From contig JAKSGN010000003.1 of assembly GCA_024180945.1 (NCBI GenBank), positions 186,001-250,000 on the forward strand: DNA of 64,000 bases, in the 5' to 3' direction. A program made the position numbers and the translations under genes. The DNA is from Macrophomina tecta (Eukaryota; Ascomycota; Dothideomycetes; Botryosphaeriales; Botryosphaeriaceae). A model generated the notes under the pieces. The model made no database searches. It was not told the origin of the DNA and worked only from the letters and a program-made list of their open reading frames with translations. How positions within the stretch are numbered: position 1 is the stretch's first letter; each line of letters opens with the position of its first letter. Positions 11,530 to 20,629 of the stretch are shown here, piece after piece.

Positions 11530-11550
11530 TATTTATTATTGGGATGTCTG
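11530..11550 (-). repeat. Right terminal inverted repeat of hAT element
   Basis: Read on the minus strand it starts CAGACATCCCA and pairs with 8826-8846 with a single mismatch. Confidence 0.93.
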
Positions 11551-11558
11551 GCTCCCAA
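11551..11558 (+). repeat. Right copy of 8-bp target-site duplication (GCTCCCAA)
   Basis: Identical to 8818-8825, immediately outside the right terminal repeat. Confidence 0.93.
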
Positions 11559-11956
11559 GCTGCACTTGAGAGGATCCGTCACGTCGCGCGTGTGACTTGC
11601 TTTGACGGGGTAATTCCTGAGCGGGCGGCTGCGGATCCGATATGCAGTCATCCAAGGTAGAGCTTGCCTGGCGCTTTCATTCATTTGCGTGACAGTCGAT
11701 GTTTTCAAAATTCTAGTTCGCATTCTTGCTGTCTAAACCCAAAGTGAACTCCAACCGTACAGTCTAGGCCATCTAAATACAAGAAATCCAAAACAAGCGT
11801 GCAGTCTAATCCATCGAAATCCAAGAAATCCAAAACATGCGTACACCCCGATCTCCCAAAACACCAACGTCAACCAATCTCCAAACCATTGTATTGTGGA
11901 AACCGAGGAGTCGTGAGGCCCATTGCCGCGTAGAGAGCGAGCTGAACGCGAGCCTT

Positions 11957-12592
11957 CTAGCAGGTGAGGTCACCGGTCTTGCCGTCAAAGGTGCAGGCGC
12001 CGCGCTGGTAGGTGTAGGACAGGTTAATGTAGCCGCCATCGCCGCGGGTCCAGAACGCGTTGCCGCGGCCGAGATACATGCAGTCGTAGTCGGTCTTAAG
12101 TGCGCCGAGCTTGAAGTTGGCGTCCTTGAAGCCGGCGATGTTGTTGCGGTCACGGACATCATAGGCCATGTTGTAGCAGACGGCGGCCTTCCAGCGGTTG
12201 TAGTCGGGGTTGCGCTTCCACATCTCGGCGGTGGTGGTGCGGGTGAAGCGCTCACGGGCGGCGTTCCAGTTGGCAATGTTGCCGATCAGGCCAACGGCGG
12301 CATTGATGGCGCGCGTAGTCAGGTCGCCCAGCACGGCGCTGCCCATGGCGGAGCCGGCGGCAATCACAACGACGGGGATTGCGCGCTTCTCAATGGCCTT
12401 TTCGGTAGTGAGATCGACGGCGAGCTCCGGGTCGGTGGGGACGCCGTCCCACTGGACGACCTCGGTGGTATCGACGGCCCTGGGCTCGTTGCTCTCGGTC
12501 ACAGCGACGTCGAGGGGCTCAGTGCCAACCGCGGGCATGGCGGCAGCGCTGGCAACGGCGGTGGCGGCAATGAGGGCAGTGGAGAAACGCAT
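11957..12592 (-). CDS. Small secreted pro-protein of unknown function
   Basis: Single exon, 211 aa, ATG at 12592. The N-terminus is a clear signal peptide (MRFSTALIAATAVASAAA with cleavage near residue 19-21). An acidic pro-region follows and ends in EKR at residues 68-70, a Kex2-type processing site. The mature part (about 140 aa) begins with a hydrophobic Gly/Ala-rich segment. Its C-terminal half is rich in Trp, Tyr and Asn and has four cysteines, probably two disulfides. I do not recognise a characterised family. Similar short secreted proteins are common in plant- and insect-associated ascomycetes and are often proposed as effectors or antimicrobials. That role is only a possibility here. 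It lies about 400 bases from the transposon end and is transcribed towards it. A TATA box lies upstream. Confidence 0.85.
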   Translation of the reverse strand: MRFSTALIAATAVASAAAMPAVGTEPLDVAVTESNEPRAVDTTEVVQWDGVPTDPELAVDLTTEKAIEKRAIPVVVIAAGSAMGSAVLGDLTTRAINAAVGLIGNIANWNAARERFTRTTTAEMWKRNPDYNRWKAAVCYNMAYDVRDRNNIAGFKDANFKLGALKTDYDCMYLGRGNAFWTRGDGGYINLSYTYQRGACTFDGKTGDLTC

Positions 12593-12763
12593 TTTGGCTG
12601 CTTGGTGGGGTTGGTGTAATTGGAAAATGAGAGCGAAAGCGGTTGCTGTAGTAGCTAAGCGAGTGTCTGAGCGAGTGACTGAGTGAAGAAGGCAAGAATG
12701 CTGTACAAGCGAGTGACTGTGATCGAGTTGGTGATGATTATGAGAAGTGGGCGAGGGTGGAGG

Positions 12764-12774
12764 GTCTTATATAC
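12764..12774 (-). promoter_or_regulatory. TATA box of the secreted-protein gene
   Basis: GGTATATAAGA on the minus strand, about 170 bases before the start codon at 12592. This leaves a leader of plausible length that contains GAGTGA/GAGCGA-type short repeats. Confidence 0.5.
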
Positions 12775-14269
12775 CAACGTGAAGGCTCTATGGCGCTCTG
12801 CCCAAGGCCAGTCTTCCCTAGCGCTTTGCGCCCACTGACGTCGTGGCTATTCTCAGAATACTCACGATGCATCGAACCTGATAGAGCGTTACAGGTGGTG
12901 AGACTATTGACTTACCTATTCTGGCTAATGCGTCTACCTAGCGCGTCTTCTTTGTTCCACTATATCTAAGCTTGTAGCAAACCACGCGAGGTTGACACAG
13001 CACTATTGTCGCAGATGATTGGCGCGACGGCGAAACAACTACGCTTGTTTAGTTGGCGTGGTTAAACTACCCCAGCTATTGTCGAGAGTAGTTCCGAGCA
13101 TCTTCTACGCACGCACTGTTTCTCGAATTCTTTAGAAACGTGGCATTATCTACCAGGACACTTGGTAGTAGCGTACAGTCCCGCGATTTCGTAGGACTGA
13201 AACACCCCTCAATTAGGGTGGATAGCGCTGCTTCCAGATCCTCTGGGAAGCCGGTGTGTTGTACATACCTCCACCAGAACACAACGCTTTGCAGTGAGCG
13301 CGCCGGCCAAACAAGCAGGGCCTATAAACTCTACCCCGGGGTGTAGGCTCACTCGTCGAGCAGGATTAATGCGCGCCGTGGGGCATGCACAGTGGCGTGC
13401 GTTTACGTGTTCGCTCGCCAAAAAGGGTTCCTTGCTCTACTAGCGGTTCCTCTAAACACTTGGCGCGTGCGCGACGTGCACATTTTCTCGCGGTAAGGTC
13501 TCTCTCGCGCGCCTAGCCGGATTCTTGTCGCGTGGCGGTTACAGCCTTAGGCTTGAGTTCGTGATGTGTAACTGCTAGTTCTAGCACAAACAACCCCTGC
13601 ATACTGGAGCCGCCTCTCTCGCTAAATACGGTCGCTTATATTCAGACTACTTTAGCGCCGTCGCCGTATAGAGACGAGTGCACTTGAACGCACGTGCTGT
13701 CTACGACCCTGGCTCGTATCCTGTGCATTGGCTAGAATAGATATAGGGCCATATGGATCTACCCCGTTATTCAATAGCTATCTCCAGCTGAATGATCCTT
13801 CGCCCGTAGATAGTTGGTTCTTCGATAGACCGAAGAGAGTACTCCATTTAGTTTATATTCCCATTGCCCCCCTGCCCGTCATGGTAAGGCTCGCTAATCA
13901 TACCACGGTGTACAGGACGAAGGGACGGCCCGTCAGCGTGGAATTCGTTTGATCTAAGACAGGAGTCTTCGCACTACTTTAGCGTCCCGCGCCGCTTGGG
14001 TCGCTAGTGCCTCACTAATGAGATGGTCGAGACGGTTTCCTAGTATAGCTAAGAACTTCAAGAGAGTCATCGAGTATGCTCCGCGGAAAGGTAGCGTTTA
14101 CTTATCGCCACGTTGGTGCGCCTTTGGTCGATAGTATTATTACTCGCTACCTCAAACAAAGCGTCTCGAACACACAAGATTCTGTAGCCTAACTCGGATA
14201 CTACCGGCGTCTGAACTGATGGATAGGTATCCCGTAATTGTGAAGATAGCTCTCTCCGCATGGTCGGAC
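12775..14269. other. Degenerate non-coding region
   Basis: No intact gene. The sequence is unusually rich in GCGCG and CTAG-type words and short broken ORFs. The downstream (C-terminal) half of the GH30 relic should lie at its right end but I could not follow homology below about 14270. Confidence 0.45.
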
Positions 14270-14693
14270 TAGGTGCTTGGCGATACGTTATCATGAAGCC
14301 ACGGGCACTCCAAGCATCTGCATGCATGGCCTTCACACCTTAATTGACCACTTATTTCGTGAGCCAGAGCTGGCCAGAATCATTGCCGTCTCATCAGCAC
14401 GTCAGCGTGCCTGGCGGTGAACGAGGGCTGGTAGGTAAGATGCTGTCCCCGGGCGCAACAGAGCCGATACGGTTGCGAACGATGGAGAAGCCGGCTCCAC
14501 TGTTTGTGCTGAACAACAGGTCAAGGCCCTTCTTCTAAGCAGCCGTGGTTCCCATTCTTAAACTCAGTCGCGCGGCCGACAGCTTGGGAAAAGCCAGAAC
14601 CGTCGATTTTCTGTACGACGAATCCGTCATTGACAGGTACCGGAGTTTGAGCCACCGCCAGATCAGCAAGACCGAGCAACAAGCCGAATTTTT
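14270..14693 (-). pseudogene. GH30 endo-beta-1,6-galactanase-like relic
   Basis: Reading the minus strand from about 14693, a secretion-signal-like stretch (LLLGLADLAVAQ) is followed by QKIDGSGFSQA. After a stop comes LDLLFSTNSGAGFSIVRNR, then SDG/DSGQLWLTK, and finally GVKAMHADAWSARGFM. These are the consecutive landmarks of the N-terminal half of fungal GH30 endo-beta-1,6-galactanases, secreted enzymes attacking arabinogalactan side chains. At least three in-frame stops (TGA after the EEGP block, TAA after WLTK, TAA two codons later) and a lost start codon kill the gene. The catalytic acid/base half is not recognisable. At least one stop is CAA-to-TAA compatible. The gene probably decayed without selection before the transposon arrived nearby. 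Confidence 0.7.
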
Positions 14694-15154
14694 AGAGCCC
14701 GATCACCTTTGGTCAGCGCTCGGGGTATGTTCTTTGCGAGAAGTGAGACTGCTTCGGACGCTCGTATCTTATATGCACATGGAATGCTTTTAGCCCTGCT
14801 GCCGCCAATTCCATGGAGCGAAAATCGCTCTAATTAGATTACGCAGCTAGAGTGCCGCGCGCTAAAGGACCTTTCCAGACTCGACATACGTATATGACTC
14901 CATTCATCGGCCGTTGTCTTCCTCGCAGAAGTACTCTTCGCCGTATATGCAGTGAATCGGAGCTCGGCTGGTAAGAGCAGATGTCGTTTGTCGCTCTCTC
15001 CGCGCGCCAAGACATGTCCATGTCCTTTCCGTGCGGGGCTCCCGATGATGCGCATTTATTGCCGCGTTAGTGCCATTTCCATGAAAAGACCTAATACATC
15101 CTCTTCAGCCATTGTCATGTTCCCAAGTGCTGTCGTCCTCTGCCCGGAGGCCCT
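14694..15154. other. Intergenic region between two pseudogenes
   Basis: No feature supported; short ORFs only. Confidence 0.4.
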
Positions 15155-16197
15155 ATGCCTACGCAGCCCAAATGGCTAGGCGAGGACTACCTCGCAAAGT
15201 TCCGCGAAAATTTGGAGCTCCACGTATTCATGCCGTTTTTTTTCTGGCCGGACCGTTCCTGCTAACCATATACAGGTCATTGACGTCCCAGATAGAAAGG
15301 AATGGCTCCGGCATATCGACGAAAAAGTCCGCCGTGACGGGCCCTTCCAGGCCCTGATCATCTGGATGGGACCTCATTCCTACGGCAATTTTGACCGGGA
15401 CTTCTTTCAGCCCCTACTCCCTGAGCTCAAGCTCGTAGTATCAGCTTAGGCTAGATACGACGAATTCAGCGTTGACTGGCTAACATCCCGGAATATCTGG
15501 TTCTGTAACACGATTGATGCTGTGTCTGAGGCCGCGGCTGACATGGCCATTTTCCTCATGCTCGCGGCTATCAGGGACACCACGCGTGCGGAGAAAGCAG
15601 CGCGAGAAGGCAGGTGGCGGGCTGGTCCTGTCCCAAGCCGTGATTCTACATGCTTGATACTCGGCATTGTCGGAATGGGTGCTGTTGGCAAACACACGCG
15701 CGGAAGGCCACCGTCTTCAATCTGGAAGTTCAATATTACAACCGGAATCGTCTTTCAGAGACAGAAGAATCAGCGTATCACGTAGCGTACTGCCATTCTC
15801 TGAAACTCTCCTTGAGACTTCCGATATTGTCTCTTTGAGCGTACCTCTCAATGCCGACACAGTTGGCATGATAGGCGCTTCTCAGTTCTCGCTCATGAAA
15901 GACCTCAGCATACTCATCAAGACATCTCGAGGCGCGGTCGTTCACCAAGATGAGCTCATAAAGGCACTGGAATCAGGGAAGGTCTGGAGAGCTGGCCTTG
16001 ATGTGTTCTGTGGTGAGCCTAGGATCAATGACTACTTCATGAAGAGTGAAAAGGTCATTACTCAGCCACATACGGGTGGACTCACCCGAGTAAGCTTCAA
16101 AAGGGCTGAGAGGGTGCGCTTCGAGAACGTGAGAGCATTCTTTGAAACAGGGCGTCGGCTAGCGCCCGGGAATGAGCTCGCGGAGAAGAAGGCTTGA
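15155..16197 (+). pseudogene. D-isomer-specific 2-hydroxyacid dehydrogenase pseudogene
   Basis: A start at ATG 15155 (MPTQPKWLGEDYLAKF), a clean intron 15224-15275, then an NAD(P)-dependent D-2-hydroxyacid dehydrogenase of the fungal D-mandelate/glyoxylate reductase type. Landmarks are ALIIWMGPHSYG, RYDEFSVDWL, EAAADMAIFLMLA and the Rossmann loop GIVGMGAVG. The C-terminal half has TSDIVSLSVPLN, TSRGAVVHQDEL, GLDVFCGEP (Glu of the catalytic relay) and TQPHTGG (catalytic His). Lesions: TAG at 15447-15449 where the family has Gln (CAG-to-TAG compatible), a frameshift near 15690-15705 just after the Rossmann loop, and another near 15795. Parts of all three forward frames are needed to follow the protein. 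The C-terminal 130 codons are open but lack the N-terminus. Confidence 0.85.
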
Positions 16198-16277
16198 AGG
16201 CTTGTGGAATCGAGAAATTTCTTATTACAAATATATGGAAAGAGAAACCGACCATACCCACGCACAGGACCTTATTT

Positions 16278-17580
16278 CTACTCCTTCGCAATTTTGAGAA
16301 CAATACGTCCTGCAACGTCTCCCCTCTCCAATTCCGCGTAGACTGCAGGCAGCTCTGTGAAGTTACGGATTGAAACCTTTGGTTTAACGAACCCGAGCCG
16401 GACCAGGTCCACGGCTTCTAAGCATTCCTTGAGAGATCCCACCAGATTGCCGGTGATACGGAGGCCCTTGATGACGATAGTGCTGATAGGAGTCTCAATG
16501 AAGCTCTTACCAGGAGGAATGCCCACGCAGCTTAATGTTCCACCAACTTTCAGCATGTCAGCGCCCTGTGCAAACGCCTTAGCATTGGCTGCGGCTACAA
16601 TTGCAGCTTTTGCTCCACCATGTGTCATTTCCCGAACCCTTTCGACGACATTGGGTGTGGCTTCGAAGTTGACGTACTCGCGCGCACCGATTGATTTGAC
16701 AAATTCACCCTTTGCAGACCCTCCATCTACACCAATAACCAGTGCTCCTTGTGCGCATGCGTACTGGACTTTTCCACACGGTCAGTCTGGGAAGCAGTAT
16801 GCCACTGAACGTAATCGACAAACCTACCTGCTAGGTGGCCCAACCCGCCGCCGGCACCAATCACAACAACCCAATCCCCCGCTTGCACATTCGCGTTTTT
16901 GACGGCCTTGGAGACTGATCAGTCTGTGGCGCCTTGGAGCAAAGCGTTTATAATCTCACCTTGTACGAGGTCAATCCAGCGCACAAGACCGGGCCTATAA
17001 CAGCTGGGTTGATGTCATCAGGAAGAAGGGTGAGGTAGCCCGCATCCAGAACAATGTACTCTTGGAAGCTCCCGTCCTCATGGTGCAAGTGGTTCGTGCT
17101 GCTGATGCAGTACTGTTCTGTACCGGCCAAGCAGAATTCACATCGCCTGCAAACACGGCTTCCGAACCTGATGCCGACGAACCTGCCGAGCTTGATATCA
17201 CCGTCACAGCCGGGTCCTAGTGCAACGATCTTTCCGATGCCTTCGTGTCCTCCTATATGCGGGAGTTTGACCTTCGTTATGGGGCTGCCGTCCGGTCCGG
17301 AGGCCGTCCCCCGCTGTGTATGTAGGTCTGTTGCCCGTGTCAGAAGGGTTGCCCAATCAACTCTATGTACCGCGAAGGATGTTGGTTTACCGCTTTGACA
17401 GACGCCTGTATAGAGAACTTTCGCTAGGACCTCATTTTGCTGTGGCTTCGGCACCGGATAATCATCGACGAACTTGACCCCGCTGCCGAGCTCGTCGACA
17501 ATGGCCGCAGTCTGCGTCTCAGGGATCACGGGCATAGTAGCGGAGGGTGTCACAGTGAATTGTAGGTACGAATGGGCCAA
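16278..17580 (-). CDS. Zinc-dependent alcohol dehydrogenase (4 exons)
   Basis: Minus-strand exons 17580-17391, 17327-16960, 16906-16828 and 16768-16278 join to 375 aa (360 if the internal ATG at 17535, MPVIPETQ, is used). Medium-chain dehydrogenase fold: catalytic-zinc ligands in GVCQSDLH and GGHEG, and the structural-zinc set CRRCEFCLAGTEQYC (Cys x2 Cys x2 Cys x7 Cys). The cofactor loop is VIGAGGGLGHLA. It oxidises primary alcohols or reduces aldehydes with NAD(H), probably in the cytosol. All introns are 53-63 nt with normal borders and the reading frame is clean, so this gene survived among pseudogenes. Two TGCGG-type words (about 17738 and 17787, in CCCGCA orientation) upstream could be AlcR-like binding sites; this is weak. 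A housekeeping or a cluster role are both possible. Confidence 0.9.
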
Positions 17581-18370
17581 CTGGGTGTAATGCAGCTAAT
17601 AGCCTCCCTTTCGTTCGAATGCGAAGAGATATCTATCGCCCGATAGATCTGGTTCGTTCATGCTTCCTCTCGCTATTGAGATGAGATTTAAAAGGGCTCC
17701 GAGAAGTGAACGCAGTAGAACTTCACTCCGCCCACCCCGCATTTCGTGCAACCCGCTTACGTGGCTGCAATTTCCTGCTGTCAGCGTCCCCGCAACTATA
17801 CCCTGTCGTTCAGCTCATGCGCGGGTAAGACAAACTATTGGAATGCGTATTGGCATGTTCACTATCACTCGTTCTTGTTAATGGAATGTAATAGTCCATT
17901 CCCTAGTTAGAGGTTTAAAACGAACCCCAGGGGCCATCCTTCTCTCCGTCCTATGCCAATTCATACATTCATTACTTTGAATATACTGTCACACATTTAT
18001 TGTTCAAACACAAACGAGCAGGATCCAACGCCTTGTTGCAGTTTGCCATTGCGCGAAACCAGCATTACCGATTGTCCAACTCCAAATCACAATGGCGGAA
18101 GAAAGAGACTGGTGTGTGCTACCAGTTCGCGCATATTTTATCAAGACAATTATGTGTCATTATTGCATGGTAATCGTAAGCGCACCTAATTCCCATATAC
18201 TTAGGGTAATGTGAAAGCTCAAAGCTTAACTTCTCCTCGAGTTCAATTCAAGAGGGTTTAATGCAAGGCACAACGACAGCGACACTTCACCACCGACGAA
18301 TTAGTATTTTTCCACACTTATTTTTCTCTAGCTCCTTCAGCACCTTTCAATTTAAACTCATGATACTCTC
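17581..18370. other. Upstream region of the ADH with a dispersed repeat copy
   Basis: Contains the ADH promoter and, at 17833-17955, copy 1 of a diverged direct repeat that recurs near 21.9 kb. No gene seen. Confidence 0.5.
17833..17955 (+). repeat. Dispersed repeat, copy 1
   Basis: About 120 bases matching 21896-22025 in direct orientation. The shared core is CGTTCTTGTTA, then GGAATGTAATAGTCCATTC (itself an imperfect GGAATG/CATTCC palindrome), then TAG.TAGAGG and AGGG.CCATCCT-like blocks. Probably ends of an old mobile element (solo LTR or MITE). Confidence 0.65.
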
Positions 18371-18429
18371 CACTTCAATGCCAGACCCTCTCCTCCTCCT
18401 CTTGCTCCCAAGCTTGAGCCGCTCCCTGG

Positions 18430-18867
18430 TAACACCCTGAGATGGCAACGACGGCGTTTATGTGCCGAATGCGGCGCACGAGGTCGTCAAGCGTAACGCC
18501 CGGGCCGACAGCGTGTGCACCGTCACCTACAACTGCCGGGCCAGTGGCGCCGACGCGGTTGCCTTCATCGTCACGGGCGAGCTCACCTTGAACCAGAACG
18601 GCGGCGGAGCAAGGGCAGGGCGTGCTCATCACCCCGCCGACTAACAAGGACATCAGCGTCTTCCTAGCCAGCATCGGCGAGAATTGGTTTTTGTAGTGCC
18701 GTAAGCGCGTCGCCGGCGTCAGCGCCCTGTACCTCCCCACCTGGAGCTTCAGCCTCGTCGCCCAAATAGACAACCTGAACCCGTTCATCTACCAGGCCTT
18801 GATGACTGCCACTGTCAGTGAAATCTGCGGCAGGCCCGAGGACGACGGAGTGCGCGTCGCCAACTAG
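18430..18867 (+). pseudogene. Broken coding relic of unknown family
   Basis: GC-rich coding-like DNA in otherwise AT-rich surroundings. One forward frame gives NDGVYVPNAAHEVVKR...FIVTGELTLNQNGG. After a shift near 18605 another frame gives TNKDISVFLASIGENWFL, a TAG, and CRKRVAGVSALYLPTW...EDDGVRVAN then a stop. One frameshift and one nonsense codon (CAG-to-TAG compatible) therefore break it. I do not recognise the family. No intact ORF longer than about 60 codons spans it on this strand. Confidence 0.45.
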
Positions 18868-19672
18868 GAGCGACGCGGTGAGGTGCCAGGCGAGGCCGGG
18901 TACCAGGTGTGATTAGACGCTGATTAAAGAAAAGAAGAGATCATCATCACTCGGTTTCTTAGGAAACTGGAGACGCTTGTCGCGTTTTACTTTTTTGACG
19001 AGGAGCAGGAGAAGGAGGATAAGTGGGGTGGAATATTTTAAGACGAACCGGACGGCCATAGTGAATAGGTTGAAAGACATAATCTATCTACTTACCTTCG
19101 CTTTAGCCACCTTCCGAATACCTGGAAAGGCCTGGCCACGGTTGCCATGTGGAGCGGCTCATACTAGAAGCCGAGGTGGCAGGCCTCAATAGGCTCATGG
19201 TTTTCAGTTTACTAGGGCGGCTGCCTCTGCAGCGTCCCCTCATCACCACCTTTTTTCTTGTTATGAGTCGTCTCTTGTTAAGCGTCAATCAATTTAATTC
19301 AATCAATATCTTCTTACTGACCAGCTAATCTGATATTATTGGAAAATCTTGTTAATGAATTAAGCAGGACACGATATTGGCGATAAATGAATGGATCGTC
19401 ACCCTGCTGAATTGTACGTAAAACTGGACGAAAGCATTACTAGAACATGTCGAGGTTCTAAGGTTAGCAATAATGGGTTCAATTCTGTCCAACTCTGTAA
19501 GAGCTGTTGAATGAGTGTTTTATACACATTGGATAGAATCATAACGAAGTAAATGATAGATCCGAGGCAGGATAGAATACTAAGGCGTAGGCGAGACCGA
19601 GGGAGGAATCTACGTATAACCGAAGGTAGCAATGGCAAATAGATGATAGGCCTAGGGATTGACAATTACATA
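18868..19672. other. AT-rich non-coding stretch
   Basis: Long AT-rich spacer with no supported gene, RNA or clear repeat. Confidence 0.45.
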
Positions 19673-20090
19673 TCATTGAGCAGTATGTAAATCTCGTAGA
19701 AACGGCTGAATGCCTACTGCAATCTTCTTGAATGGGAGAATGCGAGGCCACAGACTTCGCCGCAGCCGCATGCGCCTTGCTCGCCCCCTGATGCCCAATT
19801 TCCTTCCCCAACAATCACGCGCCGCACCCTTCACTGCACCCACGTTGATCTTCCCCGCACTGTTCAACATGGGGAACATAAACTGATGCCCATGCGGCTC
19901 ACCCGGATACACACCCAACCTCGATTTGACCCCATTTCCCTTCAGAACACGCTCATACACCAACCCATCACCCATTAGCGGATCCTGGCTGCACACTTGA
20001 ATATATACGGACGGCATACTGACGTGCGTACCCTCGAAGTTGAAAGGGGAGAAATCGGGCGACCGCAGATCATGGGCGAAGATAATAACA
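19673..20090 (-). pseudogene. Alpha/beta-hydrolase (fold-3 type) C-terminal fragment
   Basis: On the minus strand, FAHDLRSPDFSPFNFEG leads into VYIQVCSQDPLMGDGLVYE (the catalytic Asp region) and LGVYPGEPHGHQFMFP (the catalytic His region). These are typical of the C-terminal third of hormone-sensitive-lipase/carboxylesterase-like hydrolases. The nucleophile elbow and oxyanion HGG part are absent upstream, and the frame ends in unrelated residues. This is a truncated relic. Such hydrolases often release or trim polyketides encoded nearby, so the loss may matter for the PKS pathway. Confidence 0.65.
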
Positions 20091-20199
20091 TTTTGCTGAC
20101 GTGGCCAGGTTTTGTGTGCAAAAATGGCTAGCGTCCCTGACTCACGAGACCCGTCAAATAACGATATTTACCCATGCGACCATAGTAATCCATCCTCGT

Positions 20200-20560
20200 C
20201 CAAGATAGACACGAAGAAGTCACTCACTGCAGCTGAAGTAAATAAGCTTACCCTAGTCCAGCAGCACCGGTACTACCCGATTGATTATTCTAATAACTTT
20301 AAAAATTCAGAGCTCAGCATCCCGCGTGGGGGGATAATACTGCCCAATTAGATATTATACCTCAATAGCCAAGCGGGGTAGTTCGTCCTTGGCGAATATG
20401 GACGGGAAGAAATCACACTCTGCAGCCAAAGCAAAATAAGCGCACCCCAGTCTAGGCTCACATGTACGACATGATTAGTTATTCTAACAGCTCTGAGGGT
20501 TTAAGAGCTCATAGCATCCCACATGGGAGACGGAACTGTCCAAGTGGATGTTCTACTAAT
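20200..20560 (+). repeat. Diverged tandem duplication (two units of about 150 bp)
   Basis: Unit A (about 20200-20350) and unit B (about 20397-20560) share colinear blocks. These are GAAGAA.TCAC..., CTGCAGC..AA, AAATAAGC...CCC.AGTC, GATTAttTATTCTAA, GAGCTCA.AGCATCCC.C.TGGG and ACTG.CCAA. The units lie just upstream of the SABATH methyltransferase gene, probably in its promoter. Confidence 0.6.
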
Positions 20561-20629
20561 TATTTCCACCACGAAGACTTCGATTGACTCACCCTGTGTT
20601 GCTCACCCTGATATCTAGAGAGCAACAAA

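Larger units (their letters stand above)
8826..11550 (+). mobile_element. Complete hAT-superfamily DNA transposon (2725 bp)
   Basis: Both ends are visible. The left end starts CAGACATCCCA; the right end, read on the minus strand, starts with the same 11 bases. The terminal inverted repeat is about 21 bp with one mismatch (position 12, G versus A) and continues TAATAAATA in both. The element is flanked by a perfect 8-bp duplication. Subterminal regions (about 8840-8950 and 11440-11540) are very AT-rich, full of TAATAA/TATTTATT words, with a shared CTGCCAAT box. The single gene inside encodes a full-length transposase with one short intron. Perfect duplication plus an uninterrupted transposase suggests a recent, possibly still autonomous insertion. 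Known fungal hAT elements such as Restless have the same organisation, including an intron in the transposase gene. Confidence 0.95.

Noticed and set aside
11837..12619. 260-codon plus-strand ORF over the secreted-protein gene
   Set aside because: Gly/Ala/Val-rich antisense shadow; the minus frame has a signal peptide, Kex2 site and TATA box.
17738..17792. AlcR binding sites in the ADH promoter
   Set aside because: TGCGG words are too short and frequent to assert without binding data; mentioned only as a weak hint.
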